Below, one piece after another: positions 17,091-25,920 of a stretch of 64,000 bases of DNA. Source of the stretch: Flavobacteriales bacterium UBA6051. GTDB taxonomy: Bacteria; Bacteroidota; Bacteroidia; Flavobacteriales_D; Crocinitomicaceae. The position numbers were made by a program, and so were the translations under genes. Where the stretch lies: contig DIYP01000007.1 of assembly GCA_002427735.1 (NCBI GenBank), positions 527,397 through 591,396 on the forward strand, read 5' to 3'. Every line of letters begins with the position of its first letter. Position 1 is the first letter of the stretch. The notes under the pieces were generated by a model, which worked only from the letters and a program-made list of their open reading frames with translations, was not told the origin of the DNA and did not search any database.

Positions 17091-17864
17091 ATGGAAAACC
17101 TTATTGACTTGAATGCCCAAAACATTGTTTCCGAGCACATTTGTTGTGCTATTTCTGACAAAAAATGTTCGGATAGTTATCAGGCAAAAAAAGACTGGTT
17201 GACAAAAGAATTTGAAAATGGATATGTCTTTAAGCGTCTTGACGAAAGAGCTAAAGTATTTATTGAGTATGGGCCAGCTGAAAAGGCATGGGTTCCAATA
17301 ACAGCCACAAACTATTTAAATATCAATTGCTTCTGGGTATCTGGCAAATACAAAAAAAATGGTTTTGGTAAAGCACTATTAAATGCTGCTATTGAAGATG
17401 CCAGGGAGCAAGGTAAAAGTGGACTCGTGACCATTGTCGGAACGAAAAAGTTTCACTTCATGAGTGACACTAAGTGGCTGTTAAAGCAAGGATTTGAGGA
17501 AGTAGAAAGGATTTCAAGTGGGTTTAGTTTACTCGCAATGAAGTTTGACGAAAATTTCGAAAATCCGAAATTCAACGAATCTGTAAAAAGTGGCGAATGC
17601 CCTAATAAAAAAGGGATTGTTGTATATTATTCAAACAGGTGTCCCTTCGCTGAATTTCATGCGAAAGAATCATTGACAGAGACTGCAGAAAAGAGAAACC
17701 TGCCATTCGAAGTAATCAAACTCAAGACTGTAAAAGAAGCTCAAAATGCCCCAAGTCCTGCAACAATTTTTAGTCTATTCCTGGATGGTAGATTTGTGAC
17801 AACTGACATAAGTGTGTGCATGGATAGTCGATTTGACAAAATTATAGAGAAATTAAAACCGTAA
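17091..17864 (+). CDS. GNAT acetyltransferase with C-terminal YoaP domain
   Basis: A 257-residue protein. Residues about 55-165 form a GNAT domain (NINCFWVSGKYKKNGFGKAL carries the acetyl-CoA pyrophosphate-binding loop GKYKKNGFGKAL, followed by DAREQGKSGLVTIVG). Residues about 185-255 match the YoaP-like domain as I remember it (VVYYSNRCPFAEFHAKESL, AQNAPSPATIFSLF). The combination is a known but uncharacterised architecture in which an acetyltransferase is joined to a thioredoxin-like fold with a single Cys in NRCPF. The substrate is unknown. It is followed 88 bases later by an AraC regulator on the same strand. Confidence 0.85.
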   Translation: MENLIDLNAQNIVSEHICCAISDKKCSDSYQAKKDWLTKEFENGYVFKRLDERAKVFIEYGPAEKAWVPITATNYLNINCFWVSGKYKKNGFGKALLNAAIEDAREQGKSGLVTIVGTKKFHFMSDTKWLLKQGFEEVERISSGFSLLAMKFDENFENPKFNESVKSGECPNKKGIVVYYSNRCPFAEFHAKESLTETAEKRNLPFEVIKLKTVKEAQNAPSPATIFSLFLDGRFVTTDISVCMDSRFDKIIEKLKP

Positions 17865-17952
17865 CATATGTTCTAAGCAGAAGAGATCGTCGCACAACGA
17901 ACTTCTTCTCTTGCTAGGTAGAACAAAAGTGTTTTAACCAATTGAAACATTC

Positions 17953-18747
17953 GTGAATAATCAAATTTTAACACAAGGGCAGTATACTGGTAAGATACAA
18001 GATCAAGCAAGCATAAACGGCAGCTTGATAACAAGAACGTATTATACACCTAATAGCAACCCTGACTGGCACTATCATGAAAATTTGCATATCGTTTTTG
18101 TTTTCTGTGATGGTTTAAGTCAAACAAAGCACAAATCAATTTATACAAATCACGAAGGTCAAATGGCATTTTTTCATGCAGGAGAAGTACATCGCTATCT
18201 TTCTGATGGCCCGATATCAAGAAGTGCAAATATTGAGCTCTCATCATCTTTTCTTAAAAAATATAGCTTAACGGAAGAAGACATCAACAGCAATATTTTA
18301 AAGCAAAAAATGACGAAAAGTATGCTGTTAAACATACTATCTGAGCTTATTAAAAAAGATATTGGTTATCAAGAAAATATTTTGTCTACCCTACTTGAAT
18401 TTGTTTCCAATCCAGACTCTGCTTCTTTAAACAGGCCAAAATGGATTCTGTCATTAAACGAATTGTTGAACGATAACTGGAATCAAAATCTTTCGTTGGA
18501 TGAACTGAGTACAACTTTGAACATTCACCCGGTAACTATCTCTAAGTATTTCAGAAAGTATTTTGGCTGTACACTCGGGCAATACAAACGAAAACTGCGC
18601 ATTGAAAAAAGCATTGATCTAATCAAAAATGAGAACTGGACACTTTCCAGTATCGCCCACCATTGTGGGTTTTCTGACCAAAGTCATTTTATCAGAAACT
18701 TCAAAGAACAAACCAATCTCTTACCTAATTTCTATCGAACTCTTTAG
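17953..18747 (+). CDS. AraC family transcriptional regulator with cupin-like sensor
   Basis: A 264-residue regulator. The N-terminal domain has the cupin pattern NPDWHYHENLHIVFVFCDGL and EGQMAFFHAGEVHRY with clustered histidines; the C-terminal 100 residues are the AraC DNA-binding domain (LSLDELSTTLNIHPVTISKY and LSSIAHHCGFSDQSHFIRNF). The frame starts with GTG at 17953; no in-frame ATG is close, and the GTG gives MNNQILTQGQY, a plausible beginning. It may regulate the GNAT gene just upstream or the S41 peptidase gene 64 bases downstream; the sequence does not say which. Confidence 0.88.
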   Translation: MNNQILTQGQYTGKIQDQASINGSLITRTYYTPNSNPDWHYHENLHIVFVFCDGLSQTKHKSIYTNHEGQMAFFHAGEVHRYLSDGPISRSANIELSSSFLKKYSLTEEDINSNILKQKMTKSMLLNILSELIKKDIGYQENILSTLLEFVSNPDSASLNRPKWILSLNELLNDNWNQNLSLDELSTTLNIHPVTISKYFRKYFGCTLGQYKRKLRIEKSIDLIKNENWTLSSIAHHCGFSDQSHFIRNFKEQTNLLPNFYRTL

Positions 18748-18784
18748 GACTAATTTCATTCTATTTTTTGCTTACCATGTGAGC

Positions 18785-18792
18785 TAGTTTTG
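18785..18792 (+). promoter_or_regulatory. Probable -7 box for the S41 peptidase gene
   Basis: TAGTTTTG fits TAnnTTTG exactly and is 19 bases before the ATG. The only TTG upstream (18768-18770) is too close (14 bases), so the -33 element is weak or absent. Confidence 0.45.
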
Positions 18793-18811
18793 TTTTATAA
18801 ATTAAACAAAC

Positions 18812-20491
18812 ATGAAATTACGTTCTGCATTATTGTGCGTTTTTACCTGTATTTTATCTATTCAACTCCACGCTCAGAAGCACAGAAATGTGAGTAAAGA
18901 AGAGCTGAAAACACTTATTTCAACAATTTCAGACTCATTAGAATACTACTATGCTTCCGTCGAAGAAGGCATCGAAATTGGCAACTATTTAAAAAAGCAA
19001 TATAGAAATGGGGAGTATAACAATATCAAGCACCCTGATTCATTAGCGGCAAGATTGACCAAGGATTTACGCATGGTTACCAATGATTTACACTTGTATG
19101 TTTTCCATAATAGAGAAAGCGAAACGATTAATACAGCTGAAAGTCAGGCGTTTAAAGGACTAAAGAGTATTGAATTTTATAACGATGGTATTGTTTACAT
19201 GGCTTTTACCGATTTTGGCAATTGGAATAATGCCAATGATGCACGACAAACAATAACCAATATTATTTCAGTTCTTCAGGAGAAGAAAGCACTCATTATT
19301 GATGTAAGAAATAACCTCGGAGGCGTGCCATATGTGGTTTCATACCTAATGAGTTACTTCTTTGAAGATACCCCAAGAAAGCTGGCTAATTACTTCATTC
19401 GATATAACAACAGCTCGTACAGTATATATACCGAACCAAATATTGCGGGAAATAGGTATCCCGACATTCCAATTTATGTTTTGGTGAATAATAAAACGGC
19501 TTCTGCAGGAGAAGAACTAGCATTTTGGCTACAAGGTCAGGATAGGGCTACTATAATTGGCCAGAATACTATTGGAGCAGGCTATGGTGCCATGGAACAT
19601 CGACTAAATGATAGGTTTCTTATTTCCATTTCGAATGAAACAGAAGTTGACCCCATTACAAACAAAGGGTTTCAAATCACAGGTGTAAAACCCGATATAA
19701 TTACGAAAAAAGGAGAAGGACTAAATAAAGCCTTAGAGTTAGCAGCAAAAGACACAAAAACGATCAATGATCATTTGACCCTAGACCATCTTAGGAATCA
19801 ACTTGATAGCATAATGGACGATGAGGGTAGAACCATACCTAAACTTATCCTAAAATATCATGACGCAGGGGTCATCGACTACTCCTCTATTAATCAATTG
19901 GGATATGACTTTATTCAAGAACCCCAAAAAGCGGTTGCAATCTTAAAAATGAATACCATATTGTATCCTTTTTATCCGAACAGCTTTGACAGTTACGCGG
20001 ACGCATTATTTGCAAATAGAGATTATCTGTTGGCTGAAGAGAATTATGAAAAAGCCATAGAATTGGCAACACTTAAGAGCAATATGCATTTAGAAATGTA
20101 TAAAGACAATTTGAACAACTTTCACCAAAAGTATAGTGCTATATTAAAGGAAGAAAATGCCATAAAAGCTACTCTACATGATTATATTGAAGGTACCTCC
20201 AATGGTGAAATCGAACGATTAAGAAGGGCGTTCCATAAAGACTTAAACCTTTATTCTGTTGGTAAAGACAATCAACTTAAAGTCTGGAAAGGTCAAGACT
20301 ATATTGGCGTATTTAAAGAAGGAGAAAAAAGTAATCGAATTGGAGAAGTTTTATCCATCGATTTTGAAAACAATGCAGCTATTGCCAAAGTGAAAATTAC
20401 ATCTGGTGATAGAGTATACATTGATTACTTTTTACTCTTAAAACTAAAAGAGGGTTGGAAAATTATTCATAAAAGCTACACTCGAAAGTAG
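18812..20491 (+). CDS. Secreted S41 family serine peptidase
   Basis: A 559-residue protein with a signal peptide (MKLRSALLCVFTCILSIQLH, cleavage after HAQ). The S41 (C-terminal processing/tail-specific protease) core lies at about 100-290: ALIIDVRNNLGGVPYVVSYL, then NNKTASAGEELAFWLQG with the catalytic Ser231 in TASAGE. The usual internal PDZ domain is not evident, as in the retinol-binding-like IRBP branch. A TPR-like pair follows (about 390-440: SYADALFANRDYLLAEENYE), then a C-terminal 100 residues that resemble a NTF2-like domain (ALFHAIDEG-type; here LHDYIEGTSNGEIERLRRAF). It is probably an extracytoplasmic protease or peptide-binding hydrolase. Monocistronic by spacing. Confidence 0.87.
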   Translation: MKLRSALLCVFTCILSIQLHAQKHRNVSKEELKTLISTISDSLEYYYASVEEGIEIGNYLKKQYRNGEYNNIKHPDSLAARLTKDLRMVTNDLHLYVFHNRESETINTAESQAFKGLKSIEFYNDGIVYMAFTDFGNWNNANDARQTITNIISVLQEKKALIIDVRNNLGGVPYVVSYLMSYFFEDTPRKLANYFIRYNNSSYSIYTEPNIAGNRYPDIPIYVLVNNKTASAGEELAFWLQGQDRATIIGQNTIGAGYGAMEHRLNDRFLISISNETEVDPITNKGFQITGVKPDIITKKGEGLNKALELAAKDTKTINDHLTLDHLRNQLDSIMDDEGRTIPKLILKYHDAGVIDYSSINQLGYDFIQEPQKAVAILKMNTILYPFYPNSFDSYADALFANRDYLLAEENYEKAIELATLKSNMHLEMYKDNLNNFHQKYSAILKEENAIKATLHDYIEGTSNGEIERLRRAFHKDLNLYSVGKDNQLKVWKGQDYIGVFKEGEKSNRIGEVLSIDFENNAAIAKVKITSGDRVYIDYFLLLKLKEGWKIIHKSYTRK

Positions 20492-20630
20492 AATACTAAG
20501 GGCTAAAAGAGAACGATGCAAAGACAGTTACTGGATTTCACTCACTTTTCTTAGGTTCAACCTACATTTGTCTCCCTATATTATGAAGCAGAATAAAGAA
20601 CGCTTTTATGTTGCCTTTTCTTTTCTCAGA

Positions 20631-21065
20631 TTATCTAGAAGACAAGGCCCCCTTACCCATTATCAATAAACCGTCTTTTGATTGTAAACCTACAACTTTC
20701 TTGATCAATGTTCCATTACCATCAATAATGAGTAATGTGGGATAAGCGCGAACCTTATATTTTGCCGCCAATGCACGTCCGTCTGGGTCTTTTTCCATTT
20801 CAACTTTCAAATTGATGAAGTTTTCATTGTACAACTTCCCAACTGAAGGATCCTTAAAAGACGTTGCAGCCATTCGCTTGCATGGACCACACCATACTGT
20901 ATAGCAATCAATGAAAATTAGTTTTCCACTTTTTTTGGATAATGTTTTTGCTTCTTCCAGACCTAAGCTCTTAAATTCAATACCTGTAGATACCGCTGAT
21001 GACGCCGATGTCATCAAAAGGAGAGCAAGTAAAGCAATACTAAATATTCCTAATCGCACTTTCAT
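20631..21065 (-). CDS. Exported thioredoxin-family protein
   Basis: A 144-residue protein with an N-terminal signal (MKVRLGIFSIALLALLLMTS) and a thioredoxin fold with the active site WCGPC (Cys59 and Cys62). The following segments YNENFINLKVEMEKDPDGRA and VRAYPTLLIIDGNG (cis-proline in AYPT) are typical. It should act as a thiol oxidoreductase in the periplasm, or be tethered there. The C-terminus stops soon after VVGLQSKDG, a little short of the last helix of classical thioredoxins. It is convergent with the S41 peptidase gene and divergent from menE. Confidence 0.88.
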   Translation of the reverse strand: MKVRLGIFSIALLALLLMTSASSAVSTGIEFKSLGLEEAKTLSKKSGKLIFIDCYTVWCGPCKRMAATSFKDPSVGKLYNENFINLKVEMEKDPDGRALAAKYKVRAYPTLLIIDGNGTLIKKVVGLQSKDGLLIMGKGALSSR

Positions 21066-21183
21066 AGTTCATTGTTGTATGACGTTAATTTACGCATTTC
21101 AAAACGAGTTGTCAACTCCCTCAGAGCGCATTCTTGTATTTCAAAGTTGTTACCTTTGAATCAAAACCCATTCCAAAAAGGAC

Positions 21184-22188
21184 ATGCAGATTAAATTCCT
21201 CACAGCAGATCCCGATCTAAAGCAATCTGTACTTGCATTTGTTGAGGAATTTAGAAGTCTATCGAAACAAATCTCTGTCCAAACTTCTGGATCGACAGGA
21301 AAACCAAAGGTTATTGAGCTTCAAAAAGACCATATGGAGGCTTCCGCTCGTATGACAGGTAGTTTTCTGTCTCTAAAAGAAGGGGATTCAGCCCTACTCT
21401 GTCTATCGCCCAATACCATTGCTGGTAAAATGATGATAGTGAGATCTTTAACAATGGGACTTGAACTTATTGTTACGGATGTCAACTCGAATCCTCTGAA
21501 CGAGATAGATGACTACATTGATTTTGCGGCTATGGTTCCTATGCAGACGATATCTTCCCTAGAGAATTCGCCGAAAGCGTTTTCCAAGATAAACAAGCTA
21601 ATCATTGGAGGTGGAAATATTTCAGATGATCTGATTCAGAAAGTGAATAAAACTCCTGTTGAGGCTTATCAAACGTTTGGTATGACCGAAACCATTTCTC
21701 ATATCGCCATGAGAAAATTAAATTCGGAAGATCAATTTTACCAAGCTTTACCTGGTGTAGAGTTGAAGGAATTGGAGAATAGGTTAATCATATCGGCATC
21801 GCATCTCGGAGTGAAAGATCTCATTACGAACGACATTGTTGAACTAGCAGATAATAAATTCAGATGGCTGGGGAGAAGCGACTTCGTGATTAATAGTGGT
21901 GGGATTAAAATTCATCCAGAATTAGTCGAAAACCGCATTGCTTCCTTATTTTCTGCCCCTTTCTTCTCCGCTGGTCTCCAGGATGAATTGCTTGGACAAA
22001 AACATGTGATCTGTACTGAATCAACTGATGATAAACTGCATAAAGAAGACTTCACCGCCCTTCTAGACAAGTATTTGTTGCCGAAGGAAATCTACTATTA
22101 CGATAACTTCGTTTATACAGAAAGTGGAAAGATCAATCGCCCTGAAACATTAAAAGAAATCGCTAATGCCAAAAGGAAAGTACTATAG
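21184..22188 (+). CDS. menE: o-Succinylbenzoate-CoA ligase-like AMP-binding enzyme
   Basis: A 334-residue adenylate-forming enzyme. The ATP loop SGSTGKPK is at residues 35-42, the YQTFGMTET motif at about 163-171, and the hinge GRSDFVINSGGIKIHPELVE at about 230-250, with the late Lys in ESGKINRPETL. It is much shorter than acyl-CoA synthetases because the N-terminal part is reduced, as in Bacteroidota MenE proteins, which activate o-succinylbenzoate with CoA for menaquinone synthesis. No other men gene is in the window, so the symbol rests on size and motifs. The J-domain gene starts inside its last 23 bases. Confidence 0.8.
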   Translation: MQIKFLTADPDLKQSVLAFVEEFRSLSKQISVQTSGSTGKPKVIELQKDHMEASARMTGSFLSLKEGDSALLCLSPNTIAGKMMIVRSLTMGLELIVTDVNSNPLNEIDDYIDFAAMVPMQTISSLENSPKAFSKINKLIIGGGNISDDLIQKVNKTPVEAYQTFGMTETISHIAMRKLNSEDQFYQALPGVELKELENRLIISASHLGVKDLITNDIVELADNKFRWLGRSDFVINSGGIKIHPELVENRIASLFSAPFFSAGLQDELLGQKHVICTESTDDKLHKEDFTALLDKYLLPKEIYYYDNFVYTESGKINRPETLKEIANAKRKVL

Positions 22189-23023
22189 ACTTCTAGGACT
22201 TCCTGAAGGTGCATCGCAGCAGGAGATTAGAAAACGTTACCGGCAGCTTGCCATGCAATATCATCCGGACAGAAATCCAAGTCCTGATGCTGAAGAGAAG
22301 TTCATTCAACTGAATGAAGCCTATGATATTTTAGTTGGTAAGAAAGCTGTTCCAGTTCGACCTTCAAGAAAGGGAAAAAATAGCAATCAACAACCTCCTA
22401 CCGAAGAGGAGCGCAAAGCGAGAGTTAAAAAGGCACGACAGCGTTATGCAGAGCAACTTGTTCGGGAGCACCTTGAAAATGAACGCTATTTCAATTCACT
22501 CACCAAGGGAAAAAGATGGAAAACCATACGCTTGGCTGCATTCATCGGAACTTTTTTGTCTGCATTACTGATTATTGATTATTTTCTCCCACATCACTTT
22601 GAAGAAGATGAAGTAACGCATTACAGGAGAAGTGTCGGTTATTCACCAAATGGCCTGGAAGTAGGGCTGATAAAAACGGCAAGAAATGATTATCACTGGA
22701 TCAGTCGAATGACTTATTCCTTATATGGGAAAACACGACACATCTACGTTGAAACAAGCTGGATTTTTCATAACCCGATTCGAATTATCTCACGTGGAAA
22801 GTTGAATTACAAGTATTTTGATCCACATTTTACTGTCTTTAATACATCTTGGCTGGCAATCATCATATTCTTATTGCCACTCATTACGATTCAATACAAG
22901 CGCAAAAGCCTTGGATTTACCCTGCTTTATCATGCGAGTTATTTTGGCTCAACTGCAGTAATACTCATCTTTTTGTTGACAGGCGAGCGCTGGGCCCATG
23001 TTTTGACACTAGGATTTATCTAA
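22166..23023 (+). CDS. Membrane-anchored J-domain protein
   Basis: A 285-residue protein. Residues 5-62 are a J domain (YYRLLGLPEGASQQEIRKRY) with the essential HPD at 33-35, which stimulates the ATPase of DnaK-type chaperones. A charged linker to about 110 is followed by three hydrophobic helices (IRLAAFIGTFLSALLIIDYF, WLAIIIFLLPLITI and HASYFGSTAVILIFLLTG), so the J domain is held at the cytoplasmic face of the inner membrane. The glycine-rich and zinc regions of DnaJ are absent, so it is a specialised co-chaperone. The ATG overlaps the end of menE, suggesting coupling, and the stop overlaps that of the convergent smpB. Confidence 0.87.
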   Translation: MPKGKYYRLLGLPEGASQQEIRKRYRQLAMQYHPDRNPSPDAEEKFIQLNEAYDILVGKKAVPVRPSRKGKNSNQQPPTEEERKARVKKARQRYAEQLVREHLENERYFNSLTKGKRWKTIRLAAFIGTFLSALLIIDYFLPHHFEEDEVTHYRRSVGYSPNGLEVGLIKTARNDYHWISRMTYSLYGKTRHIYVETSWIFHNPIRIISRGKLNYKYFDPHFTVFNTSWLAIIIFLLPLITIQYKRKSLGFTLLYHASYFGSTAVILIFLLTGERWAHVLTLGFI

Positions 23024-23472
23024 CGATTCTTCATCGCTCGATCCATATCACGCTTATCGTCTTTTTCTTTTAAATCCTGACGTTTATCGTGCAGCTTCTT
23101 TCCTTTAGCGCAAGCAATTTCAAGTTTTGCCCAGCCTTTCTCAGAAATGAACATTTTCAGTGGAACGATTGTATTTCCCTTGTCCTTGAGAAATTTCTCA
23201 ATCTTATTGATCTCTTTTCGATTCAACAATAGCTTGCGATCTGCACGAGGACTATGGTTGTAGAAAGATCCGTTTTCATAGGCAGTAATATGCATATTCC
23301 TGATCCAAACTTCCCCATCAGAAAATACACAATAAGCCTCAAGTATACTGGCTTTCCCATTTCGAATACTCTTTATCTCAGTTCCAGATAAAACAATACC
23401 TGCAACAAACTTATCGAGTAAATGATATTCGAAGCGTGCCTTTTTATTCTGTATGTTAATTCTATTGTCCAT
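23020..23472 (-). CDS. smpB: SsrA-binding protein SmpB
   Basis: A 150-residue protein that matches SmpB along its length: KKARFEYHLLDKFVAGIVLS and GTEIKSIRNGKASILEAYC in the OB-fold core, HSPRADRKLLLNRKEINKIE, then WAKLEIACAKGKKLHDKRQD and a basic tail with DRAMKNR. SmpB binds tmRNA and places it in stalled ribosomes during trans-translation; the C-terminal tail enters the mRNA channel. The tmRNA gene lies about 3.5 kb away (26919-27319). The gene is convergent with the J-domain gene, and the two stop codons overlap. Confidence 0.97.
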   Translation of the reverse strand: MDNRINIQNKKARFEYHLLDKFVAGIVLSGTEIKSIRNGKASILEAYCVFSDGEVWIRNMHITAYENGSFYNHSPRADRKLLLNRKEINKIEKFLKDKGNTIVPLKMFISEKGWAKLEIACAKGKKLHDKRQDLKEKDDKRDMDRAMKNR

Positions 23473-23568
23473 TTTGAAAGGAGCTCACAAAAGTAACACT
23501 TTCATCCCGTTCAATGAATTCAAGAAGTAAGCAAGCCTTTTTTACCTCAAAAACGGGTATTTATACGC

Positions 23569-23599
23569 TTGACTTTGCCTGACTTACCCTCTAGCTTTG
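23569..23599 (+). promoter_or_regulatory. Promoter for the DUF2235 gene
   Basis: TTG at 23569-23571 and a perfect TAnnTTTG box (TAGCTTTG, 23592-23599) are 20 bases apart. The ATG at 23619 leaves a leader of about 13-15 bases. Confidence 0.65.
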
Positions 23600-23618
23600 A
23601 CCTATAATCATTTAGACT

Positions 23619-24653
23619 ATGAAAAGAATTATTATTTGTTCGGACGGAACATGGAATAGACCAGAACGATTAGGAAAAGACGATTATCCAACTAATGTAT
23701 TGAAGTTTGCACGTGGCGTTGCTCCTAAAAGCAAGGACGGCACTAAACAAGTGGTATTTTATGACTGGGGAATTGGCTCTTATCACGATTCATTTGGGGG
23801 AGGCGCCTTTGGTAAAGGCTTAGATAAAAATGTCATGGATGCCTATCGTTTTTTAGTTCATAATTACGAGAAAGGTGATGAAGTGTATCTTTTCGGATTT
23901 AGTCGAGGCGCTTACACAGCTCGAAGTATTTGCGGACTTTTAAATAACTGCCATATTCTCAAAAGTACTGAAGCTAGTCGCGTAGAAGAAGCATTTAATC
24001 TTTATAAGAATCCTAAACACAGTCCAAATGGAACTTTCTCCAAAGCTTGGCGAAAAGAATACTCGCTTCCAAATAGCGGAAAAGTAAAGTTTGTTGGAGT
24101 ATGGGATACCGTCGGCGCTATGGGACTACCATTTACTTTTTTCGGGCTGGTAAAGGACAAGCATATGTTCTACGACAGAAAGTTGGGCAGCAACATTAAA
24201 GTTGCCAGACATGCTCTATCATTGGATGAAAGAAGAAATGATTTTGAGCCTACGATATGGGAACAACGACCAGGAGTTGATTTAAAGCAAGTTTGGTTCT
24301 CGGGAGTTCATAGCGATGTCGGTGGTGGCTATAAACCTGATAAGGATAAGACAGTACTTGCTGACATCCCAATGATGTGGTTAATGAAGGAGTCTTCTGC
24401 ATTTGGTTTATCGTTTGAAAAGTACTTGACGGTAAAGAATTTGAACGCGCTGGCCAGTAAACATGAGGAATACAAAGGAAAGTACAAACTTCTTGGGAAG
24501 TTCGTTCGATCTATTCCGCAACAAAATGTTATTCAAACACTTGTGCATGAAAGCGTGCATGAGCGTTATACAAAATCAAGGTATAAAAGCGCTCCTATTG
24601 AGAATTATAAGAAAAAGAACAATGGTAATTGGCCTCCCATTGAAAACTGGTAA
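23619..24653 (+). CDS. DUF2235 alpha/beta hydrolase (Tle1-like fold)
   Basis: A 344-residue protein of the DUF2235 family. It begins MKRIIICSDGTWNRPERLGK, has the nucleophile elbow GFSRGAYTAR at about 91-100, VWDTVGAMGLP at about 165-175, and HSDVGGGY at about 228-235, which together give a Ser-Asp-His hydrolase. The family includes the Tle1 phospholipase effectors of type VI secretion, but this protein has no signal peptide, no T6SS neighbour and no immunity-like gene next to it, so a housekeeping lipase or esterase role is equally possible. Upstream lies a clear promoter. Confidence 0.85.
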   Translation: MKRIIICSDGTWNRPERLGKDDYPTNVLKFARGVAPKSKDGTKQVVFYDWGIGSYHDSFGGGAFGKGLDKNVMDAYRFLVHNYEKGDEVYLFGFSRGAYTARSICGLLNNCHILKSTEASRVEEAFNLYKNPKHSPNGTFSKAWRKEYSLPNSGKVKFVGVWDTVGAMGLPFTFFGLVKDKHMFYDRKLGSNIKVARHALSLDERRNDFEPTIWEQRPGVDLKQVWFSGVHSDVGGGYKPDKDKTVLADIPMMWLMKESSAFGLSFEKYLTVKNLNALASKHEEYKGKYKLLGKFVRSIPQQNVIQTLVHESVHERYTKSRYKSAPIENYKKKNNGNWPPIENW

Positions 24654-24732
24654 GCCTCTTCCCCACTTTTAATGGTGAATAAGTTCTCGTAACCACCAAT
24701 TTTTGTGCTCAGGAATTCAATATTTTTGTTCC

Positions 24733-25338
24733 GTGAAAATTCCTTCCAAGCACATAGAAAATGCTGTTGATCAAATCGCTTCGCTTCCAGGTATCGGAAG
24801 AAGAACGGCTTTGCGACTAGTACTGCAATTGTTGAACAGGTCTACAGAAGAAGTCGAAGATTTCTCTGAGGCCTTTATTCTTATGAAGCAAAATGTAAAG
24901 AAGTGTCGTTCTTGTGGGAATGTTTCTGATCTAGAAATTTGCGGTATTTGTTCAAATCCAAACCGGGATGCAGGAACAGTTTGTGTCGTGGAAGATATTC
25001 GAGATGTATTGGCAATTGAAGCTACAGAATCATATAAGGGAGTTTATCATGTATTGGGAGGGATCATATCTCCCATGGATGGCGTTGGTCCATCTGATCT
25101 AAACATTGACCACTTAATTGAACGTATTGAAACAGGTGAAATCAAAGAGGTGATATTTGCACTTAGTGCTACCATGGAAGGTGACACTACTAACTTCTTT
25201 ATTTTCAAGAAGATTCGAGAGTTCAATGTGGTTGTTTCAACACTTTCCAGAGGTGTCGCCATCGGCTCTGAATTGCAGTATGCAGATGAAATAACGCTAA
25301 GTCGCTCATTAATTAACAGACAGCCGTTTGAGGTATAG
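24733..25338 (+). CDS. recR: Recombination mediator protein RecR
   Basis: A 201-residue protein with all RecR parts: helix-hairpin-helix (SLPGIGRRTALRLVLQLL), a zinc finger with Cys58, 61, 70 and 73 (CRSCGNVSDLEICGICSN), and a Toprim domain (GTVCVVEDIRDVLAIEATES, FALSATMEGDTTNFF, TLSRGVAIGSELQYAD). RecR works with RecF/RecO to load RecA on gapped DNA. I chose GTG at 24733, giving VKIPSKHIENAV, because known RecR proteins begin at this point; the ATG-like codon at 24703 gives ten extra residues that do not resemble the family. The MscL gene follows with a 101-base gap. Confidence 0.96.
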   Translation: MKIPSKHIENAVDQIASLPGIGRRTALRLVLQLLNRSTEEVEDFSEAFILMKQNVKKCRSCGNVSDLEICGICSNPNRDAGTVCVVEDIRDVLAIEATESYKGVYHVLGGIISPMDGVGPSDLNIDHLIERIETGEIKEVIFALSATMEGDTTNFFIFKKIREFNVVVSTLSRGVAIGSELQYADEITLSRSLINRQPFEV

Positions 25339-25439
25339 TTGTTCAAGTTTCACTGTTGAAAATATTCTATTCCTGCATAGGAAATTCGTCTCGTAATCGC
25401 TTACTTTGCCAGCAACTAAACTTTAAACACGACAGAATT

Positions 25440-25868
25440 ATGTTGAAGGAATTCAAAAAATTTATCATGACGGGGAACGTCATTGAATTAGCCGTAGCGG
25501 TTATTCTTGCAGGTGCTGTAGGACTAGTAGTGAAAGGATTTGTAAACGATATCATGATGCCGATTGTTGGGCACTTCTCAGGTGGTCTCGACTTTGCACA
25601 AATGAAAATCATTCTTACGGAAGCTGTTCCGGCAGTTGTAGATGCTGATGGTAATGAAACCGCTCCAGCCGTTGCTGAAAACGCCATTCGCTACGGTGCA
25701 TGGATCAACGCATTGATCAACTTGGTAATTGTTGGTTTCGTATTGTTTATGATGACGAAGGCTTACAATAAGACAAAGAAGAAAGAAGAAGAAGCTCCAG
25801 CAGCACCACCTGCTCCTACAAAAGATCAGGAATTGTTGACAGAGATTCGAGATTTATTGAAGAAATAA
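25440..25868 (+). CDS. mscL: Large-conductance mechanosensitive channel MscL
   Basis: A 142-residue protein from the ATG at 25440 (MLKEFKKFIMTGNVIELAVA). TM1 has VIELAVAVILAGAVGLVVKG with the conserved gating glycines and alanines; TM2 has AWINALINLVIVGFVLFMMT; the C-terminal cytoplasmic helix is DQELLTEIRDLLKK. The periplasmic loop carries an insertion rich in Val/Ala/Glu (TEAVPAVVDADGNETAPAVA). It releases solutes under osmotic downshock. A reading from 25356 adds 28 residues unlike the family, so it is rejected. A strong terminator follows. Confidence 0.96.
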   Translation: MLKEFKKFIMTGNVIELAVAVILAGAVGLVVKGFVNDIMMPIVGHFSGGLDFAQMKIILTEAVPAVVDADGNETAPAVAENAIRYGAWINALINLVIVGFVLFMMTKAYNKTKKKEEEAPAAPPAPTKDQELLTEIRDLLKK

Positions 25869-25888
25869 TCTCTTACCAATATTTAAGA

Positions 25889-25920
25889 AGCCTTTGCCAT
25901 TTTGGCAAGGGCTTTTTTTT
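25889..25920. terminator. Terminator between mscL and the convergent barrel gene
   Basis: An 11-bp stem (AGCCTTTGCCA / TGGCAAGGGCT, one G-U, loop TTT) runs into eight Ts at 25913-25920. It overlaps the stop codon of the minus-strand gene, so it may serve both sides. Confidence 0.88.

Noticed and set aside
23619..24653. DUF2235 protein as a type VI effector
   Set aside because: There is no T6SS gene or candidate immunity protein nearby, and the gene has its own housekeeping-type promoter; the family also contains non-effector members.
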